A stretch of 64,000 nt of DNA from Selaginella tamariscina (GCA_003024785.1 PUQB01000058.1:1267722-1331721); one strand, 5' to 3'. Positions 1 to 12,970 are shown, counted from the first letter of the stretch. Notes: generated from the sequence alone by a model not told the origin. Numbers and translations: made by a program.

Positions 1-2580
1 ATATTGCAGTTCTTGACAAGGAACTATGAGTGGGATGCTCACATGTCATACGAACCATCTTGATTAGGAACCTTTGAGAGGGTGACTCACAGTTCTTGGG
101 TAGGAACTGCGAGTGTCTAGTTCGCAATCCATATGGAAGCCATGTGGTCACCTCCAAAATCTGCACAGATTGTGCAATCTATGCACAACTACATAAATGA
201 TGCAATACATAAATTGTGGGCAAATGCAAAAATCCATGGGAAAACATGGAGAAAATGCACATTCTAGAGAAATAAAATTACCCTATTAATCATCATTATT
301 TTATGGTTCTTTGAGTGACTCTACAAGAAAACACAAAAATTTGAAGTCTCACCACTCTTTTAAACCTTGACCTAACCCTCAAAAATTAGGTTTTTGGGTT
401 TTATATGTTTAAATTAATTTTTAAATGAACAATTTATTTATATTCATTTATCCTTGGGTATAATAAAATATATACTAATTTGTTATTTTATACAAATTGC
501 TCGCACACAAGTTCGTTATATTAATTTTTACCTTGTTATAAATATCAAATTTTAATATCTTAATATATAATATGTATATTTATTGAATTATATATATACT
601 TAAATATGTGTGTGTGTGTGTGTATAATTTTTAAATATCATTAAATTCCTAAATCCCACAAACATATAAATTTAAATTGCTATGTTGCTCACAATATAAA
701 ATTTTAATGCATATAACATTTAGATAATTTATATATTTATATAGTTACATAAGTCTATATTTTAATATTTAAATAATTAATATATTTATAAATCAAATAT
801 CTCTATAAATTTAAAATAAAAGAATTTATTAATTAGTAAAAATATTTCTTTTAAGGAAATAAACAACAAAGATTATTTTTAATTCTTGTACTCTATGATT
901 AGGACTACGCTAGAAAAATAAACCAATAACTTAATAAGCAAGGAAAAAACCTAGACAATATTGTACTTGGCATTAGAACCCTAACCTAGACAATAACTTT
1001 TTAATCTATTGGGATCAAAGAATATCATATAAGGTCATTGTAGAAGATCATGCACAAACTAAAACTTAACCTTAATACTTGTCATGTGACTGATGTGGAA
1101 AGTTAACTAGCGGAATAACAATGCCATTAACATATTCACACTTACGCCCTTGCACATCTACACAATCACACCTCATGAAAGTAAAAAATCACTAAAAATT
1201 ATTGAAATGTATCTATGGTAAAACATATTTTGAGTTAGGTTAATATAAAAGACAATATGAAAATCACAAAGCTTAGTCTTTTAATGCTCTGTCTCCTCAA
1301 AAGGGAAATGCAATAGTGTAGCAAGCTCTATGCAAATCACACTCATATTGTCCCTTGAGAACTTCATGTGCAACATAAAAAGCAGAGTACACATACAATC
1401 AAGTTGAAAGCATTGTTGGTATTAGAAAACCTTTGAACCCCAAAATCTATGAGTTTAAGTTTCTCGTTCTTAATTAGGAAATTCTCAACTTAACTTGAAC
1501 AATCATGATGATGGTTTTAATAGGTGGAGCATCCTATATTAAAACTTGATTATAATTAATTCTAATTATAATGTATATTAGTGAATACACACCTCTTCGT
1601 TGACATGCGTCAATCTTATTTATGACTTTATCAAATAGCTCCTCTCCTTCACAAAACTTATTAATTCATTTTTTATAAATTTTATAATTAATAATAAGAC
1701 ATGCTTTTTAATTTGTTGTGTGTACTTTTACTCATTATAAAAAATATTAAATGTGTTACATGTATATCAAAACAAAAATAATTATGCATTTTATGTAATT
1801 TTATGATGAATCGCATGGTATTTTAAAATATCTAATTTATATATAAATGATTGATCAAGATTTACAAGAATAGCTAATTTTACACTTCATTAAAGAAGTT
1901 TTAAACAATTTTTATTTGAGATATTTAAAAAACAATAAGAAATAATAACGAAATCAAGCTCAAGCCCTAGGGCTTATATGTAAAGTTGTAGGCTGTGGCA
2001 TATGATTATATATTATATGTCTTGTTTGTGTGAATATAATGATTATATATTATATGTTGTTTATGTATAATATATTCACACGTATTATCTTTGAATATCA
2101 ATGTATGCGTGTAGTGAATTTCTATAATTTGTACTTTGTGTTTTATTTTAGTTCTTGGAGCATGAGGCCAACAGTGAGCAAGGCAAAAATGTGGGCATTG
2201 GTAGGTTTCAAGAAAACACAAAATATATGACAAACACGTCCACAAAAAAGATAATTTAAGATATAAATAATATTTAAATCACAATTAACAATGAAGAGCA
2301 TACGAACTTCACATGGAATGCAGGCTGCAAGATTGTAATAACGGCATAGGAAATTCTCATGCAATTGTTCGCTTGAGAATTCAATACCAAAGTTACAATG
2401 CAAACAAGTATAAAATAGAAAAAAAAAACAATTTAGGAGAAAAAGAAGTTGAATCCAGAATAAGACAATGATTTAAAAGAAGGAGAATCTAGATCCAAAA
2501 ATAGCCACATGTGCTGTTGTGGCACTGACAACATGTTGCTCATGTTCAAGGAGTGTATGTGCATTAGGCTGCATTCATAG
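1..2580. other. AT-rich intergenic DNA, no gene found
   Basis: No reading frame here has a recognisable domain. The sequence is strongly AT-rich and has a short TG microsatellite near 607-623. The first 130 bases contain a loosely repeated phrase around 'GTTCTTG..AGGAACT', which may be the edge of an old repeat. The 60-90 codon frames near 2000-2400 overlap on both strands and look like chance. Confidence 0.5.
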
Positions 2581-2582
2581 CA

Positions 2583-3282
2583 CAAGGTGACTCACTGGGG
2601 GCAATTTGGCACAATTTGGTAATTTAATACAAGGCATACTTTGTGTACAAATAGAAGAGATGGAGCCATCTTTGTATATCAAATCACATTAAGTGTGAAA
2701 TTGATTTAATTTATTATCTTGAAATAGACCAAGAATTCGTGAGTACACCAAATAATCCTCGTGAAGGTGTGCTTAAGTTTGAGACGTTTTTATATAATAC
2801 TTCAGTATTTATAGTACGGAGCATAACTATGTATAACAAATATTCATTTCGTTCAAGAAAATCAATCCATTCTTTATTTATAAACAATCACCTTTCCCAT
2901 GAAATTGAGAAAATGTTATTTGTTTAGTACTTTTAGAGGTTTTGAGCATATTATAATGTAAATAACCAAATTCTAAGTAGTTTTCTCCATTATGATATTA
3001 TATATACAACAATTTGTCATGTGTGTTATTATTAATTACATGGCAATCTTGTAGCATGGATGTGCACAATGGAATTTACCTAGGGCCCTATTATATAGAT
3101 AGATAGATAGATAAGTGTAGGTTTTTTCTACACATTTGCATTCTTAGTGTCTTGTGGCACTTTGGAAGGTGACTCGTATACATGTGCGTGTGCCGTTCAC
3201 GGGGCAATTTGGCACAATTTGGCAGTTTATTACAAGGCATACTTTGTGTACAACTAGAAGAGATGGAGCCGTCTTTGTATAT
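2583..3282 (+). repeat. Direct repeat pair, probable LTR remnants
   Basis: A segment of about 85-95 bp at 2583-2680 recurs at about 3199-3282 in the same orientation with few differences. It starts around 'GGGCAATTTGGCACAATTTGG' minus its last base and ends at 'GAGATGGAGCC.TCTTTG'. Sequence upstream of both copies is also weakly alike. The second copy is followed by a TGGTAT segment near 3298 that could be a decayed primer-binding site, then by a gag relic. I infer remnants of an LTR retrotransposon 5' end; a simple tandem duplication is not excluded. Confidence 0.4.
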
Positions 3283-3429
3283 CTGGTGTGAGATTCTTGG
3301 TATGTCGAAAGTCTTATGCTGGTTTAAGTTGACGTGTTTGGGTGTATAATGTGTAGGGTGTTTCCAACTTCATATTAGAAATATTCTAAGTATATTCCAA
3401 GTGTTGAAACTAGGTTCTAAATGAGCAAA

Positions 3430-4040
3430 GAAAGCAACCAGAGCCTGAGGTAGAGAGGGCAGAGGCTCAAAATGAAGAGATGAATGAGGCTGATCCAGGT
3501 CGACCCACTAGAGTTAACAACGACCTAATTGGCGAGAAGTCCCTAAACAACTTCGAGGGGATGTTTGGGTTGAACGACCAAATTGATAATGTTGCGTTCG
3601 GATTCTGACAAATACTGCAGTGCCAAATGTTCCGCAACCAGACACACCGAAAAGAAGAAGAAGCATGATTCAAAGTCAGTTCCTCTAAATCAAATTCAAA
3701 AGTAGTGTTGGAGGTCCCAAACCGGTAAAGCCTTCAGATTTATGGTTCAAAGGATTACACGGTTTTGGATGACTAGTTGTATGATATGGAAAGCTATTTC
3801 GAGGCTTCCATGAAAGACAGAAAAGGTTGTATGTCAAGCAGTTTCTTAAAGGAAAAGTTAAGACTTGGTGGCGGATTGTTGAAAGTGAACATGATACTGA
3901 AACAGCTGGAAACATATGAAAAAAGAGATAAAAAGCACTATATGCCGGTTGCATTGCGTGCTGACCTTGGCACTTTGTCAAAGGGAGTCGGGTACTGAAC
4001 GACTTGCATGTCTTACCGGTGATGCCAATGAGAGGCTTTT
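3430..4040 (+). pseudogene. Ty3/gypsy gag relic
   Basis: Translated pieces in shifting frames resemble a Ty3/gypsy Gag capsid region. An acidic N-terminal stretch (about 3440-3606) runs into a stop. A 'WDMESYF'-type segment near 3776 and a 'YVKQFLKGK.KTWWRIVESE'-type segment near 3830-3890 follow in a different frame. Several stops and frameshifts interrupt it, so it cannot encode a capsid protein. It lies just after the putative LTR remnants, as gag would. I see no zinc knuckle. The assignment rests on the two short motifs. Confidence 0.5.
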
Positions 4041-4677
4041 ATGGCAAAACTAGGAGGTACAATTCCTGTACATAGGGCTTTTCTCAATTTTCATGATCAC
4101 TCTCCTTGCATCAGATGGTATCCATAGTGACTATGGACGTCATGGATGTGTTTGAAACAAGTTGAAGATTCATGTGATCGATATCAGAGTTTCTCACGTT
4201 ACACACTGCAGCCGTCTGGTCTTCAGTCTAACCATCGTGGACGACGTGCGGAAGTGAAGAACAGACTGGAGAGGTTAGCTCTATTTGTTCAGTTGTTCCT
4301 CGTTCCTCACTAGAGACTCGTTTCAACCCGAGGACGACAGGCTGAGCAAGGGATGAGTTGTTGAATTTGCTTAGGATGGAGCCTGATCGGACTTACTCAA
4401 CACGGGTATATATGTTTTAATTAAGAGTATTATAATTAAAAACATACATAGATACCTGACTGTAGACATCGTACTCTTTGCTTTCCCCAATTTGAAAAAC
4501 AAATGGAACACAAAATTAAATTGTATTGTGTTCCCACAACAACACGCGCACACACATAATGCATGCACATTGAGAAGATACGAATGTCTTTTTAGGAATG
4601 GCTAAATTATTAAATTCGACTCACAAATAAATATCCAAAAAGTGATAATGTAAACCTCCTACCTGTTCATTTTGAGG

Positions 4678-6609
4678 CTAGTATGTTTGACGGCCGGAAA
4701 ATATTAAAGTCGTGAAGGACGTAGATACCAGTGTGCCTAAGAGTTGAGGATGCCAGTGTACTTCTTTCAAGTCTTTTTGGCCCTGAATAAATAGCATCTA
4801 GAATTTACACATTCACCATAACAAACATAATCTCTTTAGTTTATAATTGCGTTCAACTCACCTAATGGACAAACAACAAAGTTCCAGGTAAATTATCTGG
4901 AGCAACCACACAATGTTGAGCTTGAGTTTCCTCTTCTGGATGGGCTCCAAGGATAAGTCCCAAACACTACATAGTCACACAAGTTATTACATATACACAT
5001 GAACACTACATAAGACACTGACGCGCATGTGCATGTTTACCTAAATGTGTTGTCAGCAGACGTTGCAACAAGCATGGGATCCTCGTGTGGGCACCACTCG
5101 ATTGATGTAATTGGTGCAGAATGGTGGCGGAGAGAAACAGCAGAGCCGGCCTAGAAAGTAATCATCAGTACATATCTTGCTATGGGTAGTACTAAGTGGG
5201 TAGAAGTATTAAACACACACCGTAAGGAACTGCCTGTGCTAGATACTGATGATGCCGTCATCACCATTAGAAGCAATTAGATCAGGTTGTTTCCTGCATT
5301 CCTAGCAATTAAAACACACACACCAGACCTATGTATATAGAAACTAACCTGCTCCAAGATATAACGTTGGCATCTGTATCGTGGATCTTCACATGTACAA
5401 TGCTAGTGCAAGTTCGTATGTCCCAAATGCAAAGAGTTCCATCCGAAGAGCAGGAAGCAAGCTCGTACTCGTTTACAGGAGACCACTGAACAGAAAAAAG
5501 GAGAATGCTCTCTCCACATTATGTAAAGGCCTACCTGCAAATCTTCAACGCTTGACGAGTGCCCAAGGAGAGTCACCACCTACATCCCAGGAACGCAGCC
5601 CCTGAGGCTGCCAAAGATGGATGACACCGTTGTTGTCGCCTGCAACAGCAAGCACAGTGAAGCTTATGCTCCAGAACCACAGTCTGCATACCAGAGGCGA
5701 GCCATCCTGATTGACTGGCCTCCAATCCAGTGCAAATCCCTCCGTCTGATGACCGGAAAAGGCTTTAAGGGGTGCTTGATGCGCAACAGGCGGATAAGAA
5801 AACATCTTCTCGTCCTCACAAGCAACGGCATCCAAAAGCTTTTGCACGTCCCAAATCTGCAGTTACCAAGAGACTTGAGCGTGCCTACATGTGGTATGCG
5901 TTATATGTACCTGAACAACGCCTGCTTCTGACCATGTTGCTACGATGCTGGGCTGCTGGGGCATGGCACGAATGCGATTAATGCAGCCAAAGTGAGCAAG
6001 CATTCGCACCTGACAAAATGCTTATTAATGAAGTACAAGCAAACAGAATTAAAGTCAACTCACATGTAACCTAGGGGCTTTCATGCTCTCGCTCTCGTCT
6101 TCTTCGTCGTCGTCATCATCATCGCTGGAGGAATCGCTTGATTCCTCGCTAGATTGAATAAGCTTAACTATCCGCTTCTTTCCAGTAATGTTGCACAGCT
6201 TTGCAACAATGAGAGCATTATCAGATGGAGTTGTTGCCTGAGCAACAGATTCAAGAGCAAGAATAAAATAGAGAATTTCCACCTGTGTTCCCGCGACACA
6301 ATACATGGTGAAGGGAAACTCGTGCCGCAATGCCCCAAGATCATCTCTAACAATGTCAAAACTGAACACATTAAGTTAGGCAAAGTGAATACTGGATAAC
6401 AAGTGTAGCGGACCTAAGGCAAGGCCAACCCAATTGAAAAGCGTGGAGCGTGTCATAGGAGACAGATCACAATGGAGTTCTTCACCTTCCTCGATTGAAT
6501 CAATACCAGGTTGCCACACTCTCGCAGGTGGCGTTGCTGCTGCTTGTCGCCTTGCTATTTCTTCTTCTTCCTCTTGCACCGTACCATTGGGAAACCCTAC
6601 AACCTTCAA
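4678..6609 (-). pseudogene. GRWD1/Rrb1-type WD40 ribosome-biogenesis pseudogene
   Basis: The conceptual translation follows plant GRWD1 (glutamate-rich WD-repeat protein; the yeast relative Rrb1 chaperones a ribosomal protein in the nucleolus). In order it shows VWQPGIDSIEEGEELHCD, a LSFDIVRDDLG block, the GTQ motif, a Ser/Asp/Glu-rich acidic stretch (about 6075-6150), and WD repeats ending in GQKDLKEVHWHPQ and a TAG at 4678-4680. Delimited exons are about 6414-6609, 6283-6361, 6064-6237, 5911-6009, 5692-5856, 5535-5639, 5349-5485, about 5235-5293, 5041-5150, about 4862-4966 and 4678-4782. Most introns are GT-AG and 45-54 nt. It is broken: no in-frame ATG at the 5' end; frameshifts near 6455, 5710, 5565 and 4945; a degenerate exon near 5240; and an apparent Gln-to-stop change at 4862-4864. 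Retained introns argue against a retrocopy, so this is a decayed duplicate or a unitary pseudogene. Confidence 0.85.
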
Positions 6610-6649
6610 AACCCTAAAACAAACATAAACGGTTAAAGTTTGACCTGCC

Positions 6650-7240
6650 TTAGGGTTTTGGTGTTTATCTAGTGCGATTCCAAGCCAAGCTTCTTATTTG
6701 GGAGACCGGAGCGGAGCTGCGCCTCCATCACAGGTACATCCTTTTGTTTGTATTATTGCACACACACGAGCGTGTGCGTGGTATATTAGACACGCACACG
6801 CTGTGTGTGTACAATAGAACATGTATGCTGTAGTATAGAGCCATGGTTATATATCATTCTTATACTATTATTCGGTAAGCCAGCAGCCCCCACAGCTTGT
6901 TGTGCTTCCAGTCGTCCATCAACACAAGCCGCCAACAGAGAAGCCAAGCCAACACCCAAACCTTCAAGTGTGTATATGCTATATCTATATATATAACTTT
7001 TATATTACTAATAGAATATTATTCAAGTGCATCACTTTTGATAATCCAATCTGGGGCTTAATGTCTAGAGATGATACATGCACTTTGATTGATAGTATGT
7101 ACACATATCATGCTCAGTACCTCAGTTTCAACTTCACGATGGTTTATTGTATTTTATTAGGACAAATCTAGAAAATAAATGGCATTTGGCTATACCCTTT
7201 ACATATATTTCATACCTTCTTTGAGCATATCATGATTCGC
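6650..7240 (+). other. Unassigned region upstream of the WD40 pseudogene
   Basis: This segment lies between the lost 5' end of the GRWD1 pseudogene and a retroelement relic. A Pro/Gln-rich open segment (about 6876-6970) sits between an AG and a GT and could be an exon of a divergent gene. I recognise no family and find no start codon with a continuing frame. There are TG-rich microsatellite bits near 6765-6815. I would not call a gene here. Confidence 0.2.
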
Positions 7241-7249
7241 TTATTGTTG

Positions 7250-8280
7250 AAGGTCATCTTGGTCACTAATGAGTGTTGGAGAAGCTCTGCCAATCCTTTT
7301 ATTGGCCCAGCATGCGTGCTAATGTGATCATATATATTCAGAGCTGTCCATTTGTCAAACTCGGAATTCCTTTATGACTTGAGCCAGAATTCATCAATGT
7401 CTCTTGCCCTTTTAAGTTAATTACAGTGAATTTAATGGGACCTTTTCCATGTTCTTCTCAGGGTAACAAGTACATCATTGTCGTATTTGATTATTTAACT
7501 CGTTGTGTGGAGGTTGGTGCTCTTTCGGATATAAATGCCATATGAATAGCTTTATTTTTGTTCGATAATGTGGTTTTGCAGCATTCTTATCTAGAGCGGA
7601 TGTTATCAATAATGGCCTCGCTTTCATTACAGAGGTATTCCAAGTATTGTGTGAGAGGTTAGAGGTAAAACACTCATTTGCCTCTTTATATCATCCACAA
7701 ACTGATGGTTTTGTAGAGCGATTAAATTGGATCTTTAAGGGTATGATTTCAAAGTATTGAACTTCAATCACATTGACTAAGATTAGTATTTGTAATGTTT
7801 GAGATTTGCTTATGTAATAGGCATTCAGAGTTCGATTGATATCTTTTCATTCAAGGCATTGTATTAATATGATCCTAAGTTGCTTAATGAATTGGGGTTA
7901 TCATCGAATCTGCCACGTGCCAAGGATGCAAAAATGTGGGCTTGACATTTAGATGCTATCTTGCCTCTTCTACATGCAAAGTCTGCTAAACATCTTAATC
8001 GAACTCAAATACGGTAGCAATCTTCTTACAATGCACGACATTAAATTCCACCAAATTATACTGATGGTGACTTATTATTGGTACGTTTTTTCCAAGTTGA
8101 CTGCACTTGGGCTTGCAACTAGTTTATTACATAAGTGACTTGGTCCCTATCGAGTATTCCGAAAGGTTGGTCATCAAGTGTATCAAGTACAATTAGTGAG
8201 ATCTCATGAGGTTGAGATAGTTCACATAATTCAAATGAAACGGTTTGTTGTTAAAGACTCGTTGAATACACCTTAAATGA
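7250..8280 (+). pseudogene. Ty3/gypsy integrase relic
   Basis: Fragments in several plus-strand frames match a Ty3/gypsy integrase. A 'GNKYIIVVFDYLTR' segment near 7462-7505 carries the first catalytic Asp. A 'SLYHPQTDGFVERLN' segment near 7680-7730 carries the catalytic Glu region. A C-terminal 'LGPYRVFRKVGHQVYQVQ' type segment lies near 8140-8195. Stops and frame changes occur throughout, so no active enzyme is encoded. It is followed by an LTR-like end, consistent with the 3' part of an old element. Whether it belongs to the same insertion as the gag relic at 3.4 kb is unclear, because a host pseudogene separates them. Confidence 0.65.
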
Positions 8281-8346
8281 GCCAACTCACACGGATCCAG
8301 GATCATCAGATCCATCACCATCTACACAACAATAGAGGGAGCATAA

Positions 8347-8560
8347 TGTAAAATATTGTATATATGTAAGATTTTATATATACACATGTGTATATACACA
8401 CATGCATAGTGACACATGGGTGGTGATCTGGCCCCATGTGTCAGCGCCATGTGTTGCATGTGTGCCACATGGCAGAAGGTCTCTGTATATAAGCAGGGTT
8501 TTTTAAGCTAAATAAAGTATCACATTCTGTGCATATTTATCTGTTATTTCAAAACATATT
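8347..8560 (+). mobile_element. Probable LTR start after the integrase relic
   Basis: About 70 bp after the integrase relic a purine stretch (GAGGGAGCATAA) is followed by TGTAAAATATT, the usual arrangement of a polypurine tract and an LTR start. Within the next 200 bp are a TATATAAGC box near 8487-8495 and an AATAAA near 8512. The far end is not defined. Without a second copy of this LTR in the window the call stays tentative. Confidence 0.35.
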
Positions 8561-8883
8561 TATAAGATGTATTATAAATGCATATAATATTATTTAAATA
8601 CTATATGTTTAAATAAATTTACATAGATATTTATATAAATATAGACAATTTATAAAATATAAGGTGATTTCATTGAAACATCGTATACTCAATGCATATG
8701 AGTATATAAATATTATTGTTACTCAAACATATAACAAAAAAATCACTACAGTTTAACCAGTGTAGAATCTTTAACCATTAGATTCGTGAGGGTGTTAAAT
8801 TTGTGAGGGTACTAGTCTAAGGGATTTGGTAATGACATAAATTAAATAAATTAAACAATAAACTATACACGCATATACGAGTG

Positions 8884-8895
8884 CGACACGTGTCG
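8884..8895. promoter_or_regulatory. G-box palindrome upstream of the TPD1-like gene
   Basis: A perfect 12-bp palindrome, CGACACGTGTCG, contains a CACGTG G-box about 75-85 nt before the ATG of the TPD1-like gene. The same ACACGTGT core is found upstream of the second TPD1-like copy, and a CACGTG before the third. G-boxes bind bZIP and bHLH factors in plants; a role here is inferred only from position and recurrence. Confidence 0.5.
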
Positions 8896-8968
8896 TTATT
8901 GCATGGATAGAAATAAGGGGAATAGATACTTAGGGTTTCTTTTTGGGACATTCGCTTGCTTATACTCT

Positions 8969-9456
8969 ATGGCAAAATCAACAATTTACAAGGCACTGCT
9001 CCTGTCTCTGATCTTCATGTTTGCTGCTCTAATAGGTAAATCAATGCATATCATGCTGCATGTGTTTCTGTTAGTTGTTTAGTTCAGGGTATTTGTGGGA
9101 ATTGACGAATGAATCTAGGTGGTTCTCGAGTGGCTCCAATATGTGGGAAGCAGGACATAGAGGTCCGCCAGGAGCGCATTATGGAGCATGTCTATGGTGA
9201 GACATACAGCGTCAGATTCCGTAATTTGTGCAAGTGCCTAGCTAGGAATGTGCACATGTTATGCGGTGACTTTGCTACTGCTATGGAGTATGGCGATAAT
9301 GAGCCTGAAATTCTTATTGAGAATCAGCCTGGTGATTGTATTCTGAGGAATGGGCGCCCACTGAAACCTTATAAGTGGTATGGGTTTAACTATACTAGTC
9401 ATTCTGGCATGATTCCTCTTGACACGGTGAGAGAGGCTGAATTCTGCAAGGAGTAG
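8969..9456 (+). CDS. TPD1-like secreted cysteine-rich protein, intact
   Basis: Two exons, 8969-9035 and 9119-9456, are joined across an 83-nt GT-AG intron in phase 1 and give a 134-residue protein. Residues 1-22 (MAKSTIYK then a Leu/Ile/Phe-rich core) form a signal peptide ending at the intron. The mature part has the TPD1 family pattern: C-G-K-x-DI near the start, a 'RNLCKC' cysteine pair, 'MLCGDF', 'GDCILRNGRPL' and a final cysteine three residues before the end. TPD1 proteins are small apoplastic ligands; Arabidopsis TPD1 signals through the EMS1 receptor kinase in anther cell fate. It is the only unbroken copy of a four-member local cluster, and a G-box lies 75-85 nt upstream. The family call is firm; the exact developmental role is unknown. 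Confidence 0.85.
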
Positions 9457-10050
9457 TAGTGCAATATCCTCTTTAATAAACTTTGTATTTGTGACTTCTT
9501 TCTATGAGTTAATAATTTCTCTACCCTATCTAAATTCTGCTAGTACTTCTTTAATAAACTATATATTTGTGAGTTCTTTCCATAAGTTAATAAGTTCTCT
9601 ATCTTGTCCTGTTGATGCAACACACGTAAGAATTTATGCTTATAATTATACGTATTAAACTATTATTATGTACTTTGTCAAGTAAAATGCTGAATTTTTC
9701 TTATCTAAGATTTTTGTGCTGTTCACTTAAACAAAAACATTTAAATTAATATCCGTAGCTAGTTTCACATTGTGGGTGTATTCGTTGTATTTGATCAAAA
9801 AGACATATATGTATATATACATACATATGTCCATTTATAGTTATTTTGTATTTGTATATATGAAAGGTATATACATAACAAATAAACACGTATAATATAT
9901 TCTCTGTATTTAGCGAGGTGGCACATAAAACTTTCAAAATCTAATCTATATCACCAATAATCAGAAAGTATGACCAGAGTTGACCACATAAAATAGAATA
10001 ACTAATTTAAGAAGATATTTTTATGCTCATAATTAATGCATACACGCATA
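9457..10050. other. AT-rich spacer between TPD1-like copies
   Basis: This is AT-rich DNA with no coding frame. A phrase around 'TCTTTAATAAACT.T.TATTTGTGA.TTCTTTC' occurs twice in tandem (about 9470-9520 and 9548-9600), which looks like a small local duplication of the 3' untranslated region of the intact gene. Confidence 0.4.
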
Positions 10051-10056
10051 CATGCT

Positions 10057-10089
10057 GACACGTGTCGTTTCCTTTTGAAGATATAAATA
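10057..10089 (+). promoter_or_regulatory. G-box and TATA box of the second TPD1-like copy
   Basis: GACACGTGTC (10057-10066) is followed 15 bases later by TATAAATA (10082-10089). The arrangement resembles the promoter of the third copy on the other strand. The coding part downstream is decayed, so any transcript would not give a normal protein. Confidence 0.45.
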
Positions 10090-10139
10090 TGAATAACTAT
10101 TTTTTTCCCTAGATTTACAATTTAGAAATTCATGCTTCT

Positions 10140-10887
10140 GTCTGGCAAGCTGGTTCCCATGGCAAATTCTGATTGCGTTGGTGTTCCTTTGCTGTGAAAG
10201 GTACACTTAATTTGTTTGTTTATTTATCTGTTTTTTTTTTTTTTTTTTTCCCTTTTTTATTATTTCTTTTTGTGTATAGATATCCAACTATTTGCCCAAG
10301 TTGGAGAATTTCTGAATTAGAATTTGTTCCACTGTGGGTTATGTATGGGTCTGTCTCTATCTCTCTCAATTAGAATTTATGGATAGTTGTGGGTCTCTCT
10401 CTATTTTGATTGGTATCAATGTGTTTTTCCTGATAAATTTGAGAATCCTTCTTGGCTATATGGGATTTGTGTGTATTCATGTAGCATTCATGTTGGGGGT
10501 ATATCCATAGTGTTCTTGTGTGGTATTTTGTGGATTTCTGGGAATTATATGTTGGGATTTTTCTGGGAATACTTACATGGGAATTGATGCAGGTCACCGG
10601 CAGGGTGGCGGAGTATGCGATGGCAACGTCTCTCCTCACCAATACACCGGTGTCCTGAGATATAGAGTGGAGATCCGTAACTTCTGTTTTGGGTGCTCAG
10701 CTAGAAATCTTCATATCAACTGTCGTGACTTTTTACCATAGATGATCTCAATGTTTGCCACGTTATTCAACCTGGGGAATGCATTGTGAGGAACGGAGGT
10801 GATCTTCCTGAAGGAGAATGGCAGGTGTTTGAGTACAATAGCACTGTTAAAGCTCTCTTCACCTACAAAAGTGCAGACTTTTGCTAG
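10140..10887 (+). pseudogene. TPD1-like copy 2, frameshifted
   Basis: A hydrophobic signal-like segment (WQILIALVFLCC, about 10170-10205) has no in-frame ATG. The exon-2 part begins after an AG near 10592 and reads through LRYRVEIRNFCFGCSARN and HINCRDF, then stops at 10741. A one-base shift in the T-run near 10731 restores the family C-terminus, including QPGECIVRNGG and a final cysteine before the TAG at 10885-10887. The intron is longer than in the intact copy. The T-run indel could be a sequencing error, but the missing start in exon 1 argues for real decay. A closely related inverted copy lies at 16.93-17.47 kb, and the similarity extends into the intron. Confidence 0.7.
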
Positions 10888-10889
10888 AT

Positions 10890-12970
10890 TCTGATGCTGT
10901 TTTAGATCACTTATTCATTTCAACATTTGTTCTTTATTATTTGTTTGCTATTATTCGGTGAGATGCATGTTCTAACATACACCTCTCTCTCCCTCCCTCC
11001 CTCTCATGCAGGCAAACACAAAGACCCACATAATTATAATTTGTTATGTACATACACACGTACAACATGGATCAGGATACATGTATTTATACGATAGGAA
11101 TTTAAGTATCTCACCAAAAATTAATTAAAAAGACTATGGTAAAAAGCAATGCCACGTCTCTTTAGGAACTCTTTGTGGACTTTCTCGTCTATACTTAGTT
11201 ACAACCGGTTCCGCTCAACTCAATTCCCTGGTGAGGAAGCTGTTCAGCTGCTATAGTAGTTATGATTCTCCCAAAAACAATGTGCATTGAAGTAGTTGTT
11301 ATGATCTCCATTTCATGAGCAGCTGCTCTGGACCAGAGAGCTTCAATTGAATATAATACCAGCCTTTCCATGATCCCTGTTCACAGCATGATCCTTAAAT
11401 CGGGCCAGATTAGCTGCTGAAGATCGTCAGATACAGCTATTTGGGCTTGCCAGTTTTGCCATGAGCTTGTCCAACTTCTGAACTTGACTGCACAACAATC
11501 TATTGAACTAAGTTTTAGTATTTTTTACTCTATTAATAAAAGCTTAATAAGTTATTATATATACCTGGTTGTGCATCTGTGCGTGAGTGCCTTCAAAGTT
11601 CAAATGTATTCTCTCTCTCGTAACATATATATTGTTCCGTAAAAAGCAAGAGAAATATTTATTTTGTAGGAAAGGAAAAGAAAGTATATTAATGCTTTTG
11701 GCCTGGTGAGAGAGACAGTTCTAGTTACCGAGTTTGCACTTAATGTGCGTGCGTGCATATATGTATGTGTCTGTCTTAACTACTGGGTATACGCTGATGA
11801 TCTGTTTTATAATACTACAGTTTACACTCAATGTGGCGCACGTGCGCGCGTGCGCGCACACACACACATACACACACATATATATGTGTGTGTGTGTGTG
11901 TTGTGGGTTATGTGCACACAAAGTAATCGCGTATAGACTCATACGGCCGTTTCTTAAAGCCCACCATTATTAAATAAAAATTGAACCCGCCGACCATAAC
12001 AATGCACAATATTGTCATTACATCCTTATCAATATTAATCTCTTATATCACATGACACCAGCAGAAATAGCATGCTCAAGGTCCCACGACACCTACTTAA
12101 ATATTCATTAAGCATGCATACTGATAATGATATATTGAGCACATAACCACCCATTTTACTTGTGTGTGAGAGAGAGAGCCTACAGGAAGTTGTGTTGGTT
12201 CAATCCAAAAACTTCATAAACATACATACATACACACGTGCACACACACACACACACATTTATATTGCTATACATATGTGTATCTATAAAGACACAAACA
12301 GATATTAATCTATTTGATTTCCACCAAACTCTTTTGCACAGACATACGTCCATGCGTATTAAACACATTCACACGCGTGCACCATGAATAAGGTTGCATC
12401 ATTTGTATATATAAAAATGAGTTACTTCTCTCTCATGAAGATTGTAGGTACGTTATATATATACATATACATATATAGAGAGGGGCGGGGGTGGGGGGCG
12501 AGAGGGGAGGGGGAGTACCATAACTAGTGCACAATACAGAGAGTTTCTTACTAAATGATCTGTCTACGATGTCTCTCTCTCACGAGAAGACCACTCACCC
12601 AATGCGAGAAGCCACAATCCAAACATCCACTCCGGCCAGAGCTCTGTGAAATAATCAGTCTTATATTAGCAGTCGGACTGTCTATCTTCTTCACACGATG
12701 CACCGCATTGATCACACCTGCAAATACAGCTGCATTTTAGGGTTCTTCCCCAAGAACCCTAGATTTAATAATATATCATAAATATCAAATGCAAGATTAT
12801 AATGATAGACTACTATATAAGCGTGGTGAGGACAAGGACGTAGAAACAGTGTTCGCTTTTAACATATGATATAATGGCCTCTCTCATATCTCTTAACGAT
12901 CTATGTGCAATTGCTTTTATAGCTAATGGACGGCATTTGCCACGATAATTTATTGTGTTCCAATGTTGTC
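10890..12970. other. Intergenic DNA with dinucleotide microsatellites
   Basis: I find no gene. There are CT-rich tracts near 10983-11005, a CA/CG/TG microsatellite at about 11838-11903, CA repeats near 12226-12263 and a G-rich tract near 12480-12515. Open frames over these tracts on both strands are repeat artefacts. The 11.1-11.5 kb stretch has more even base composition and could be an old repeat, but I do not recognise it. Confidence 0.4.
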
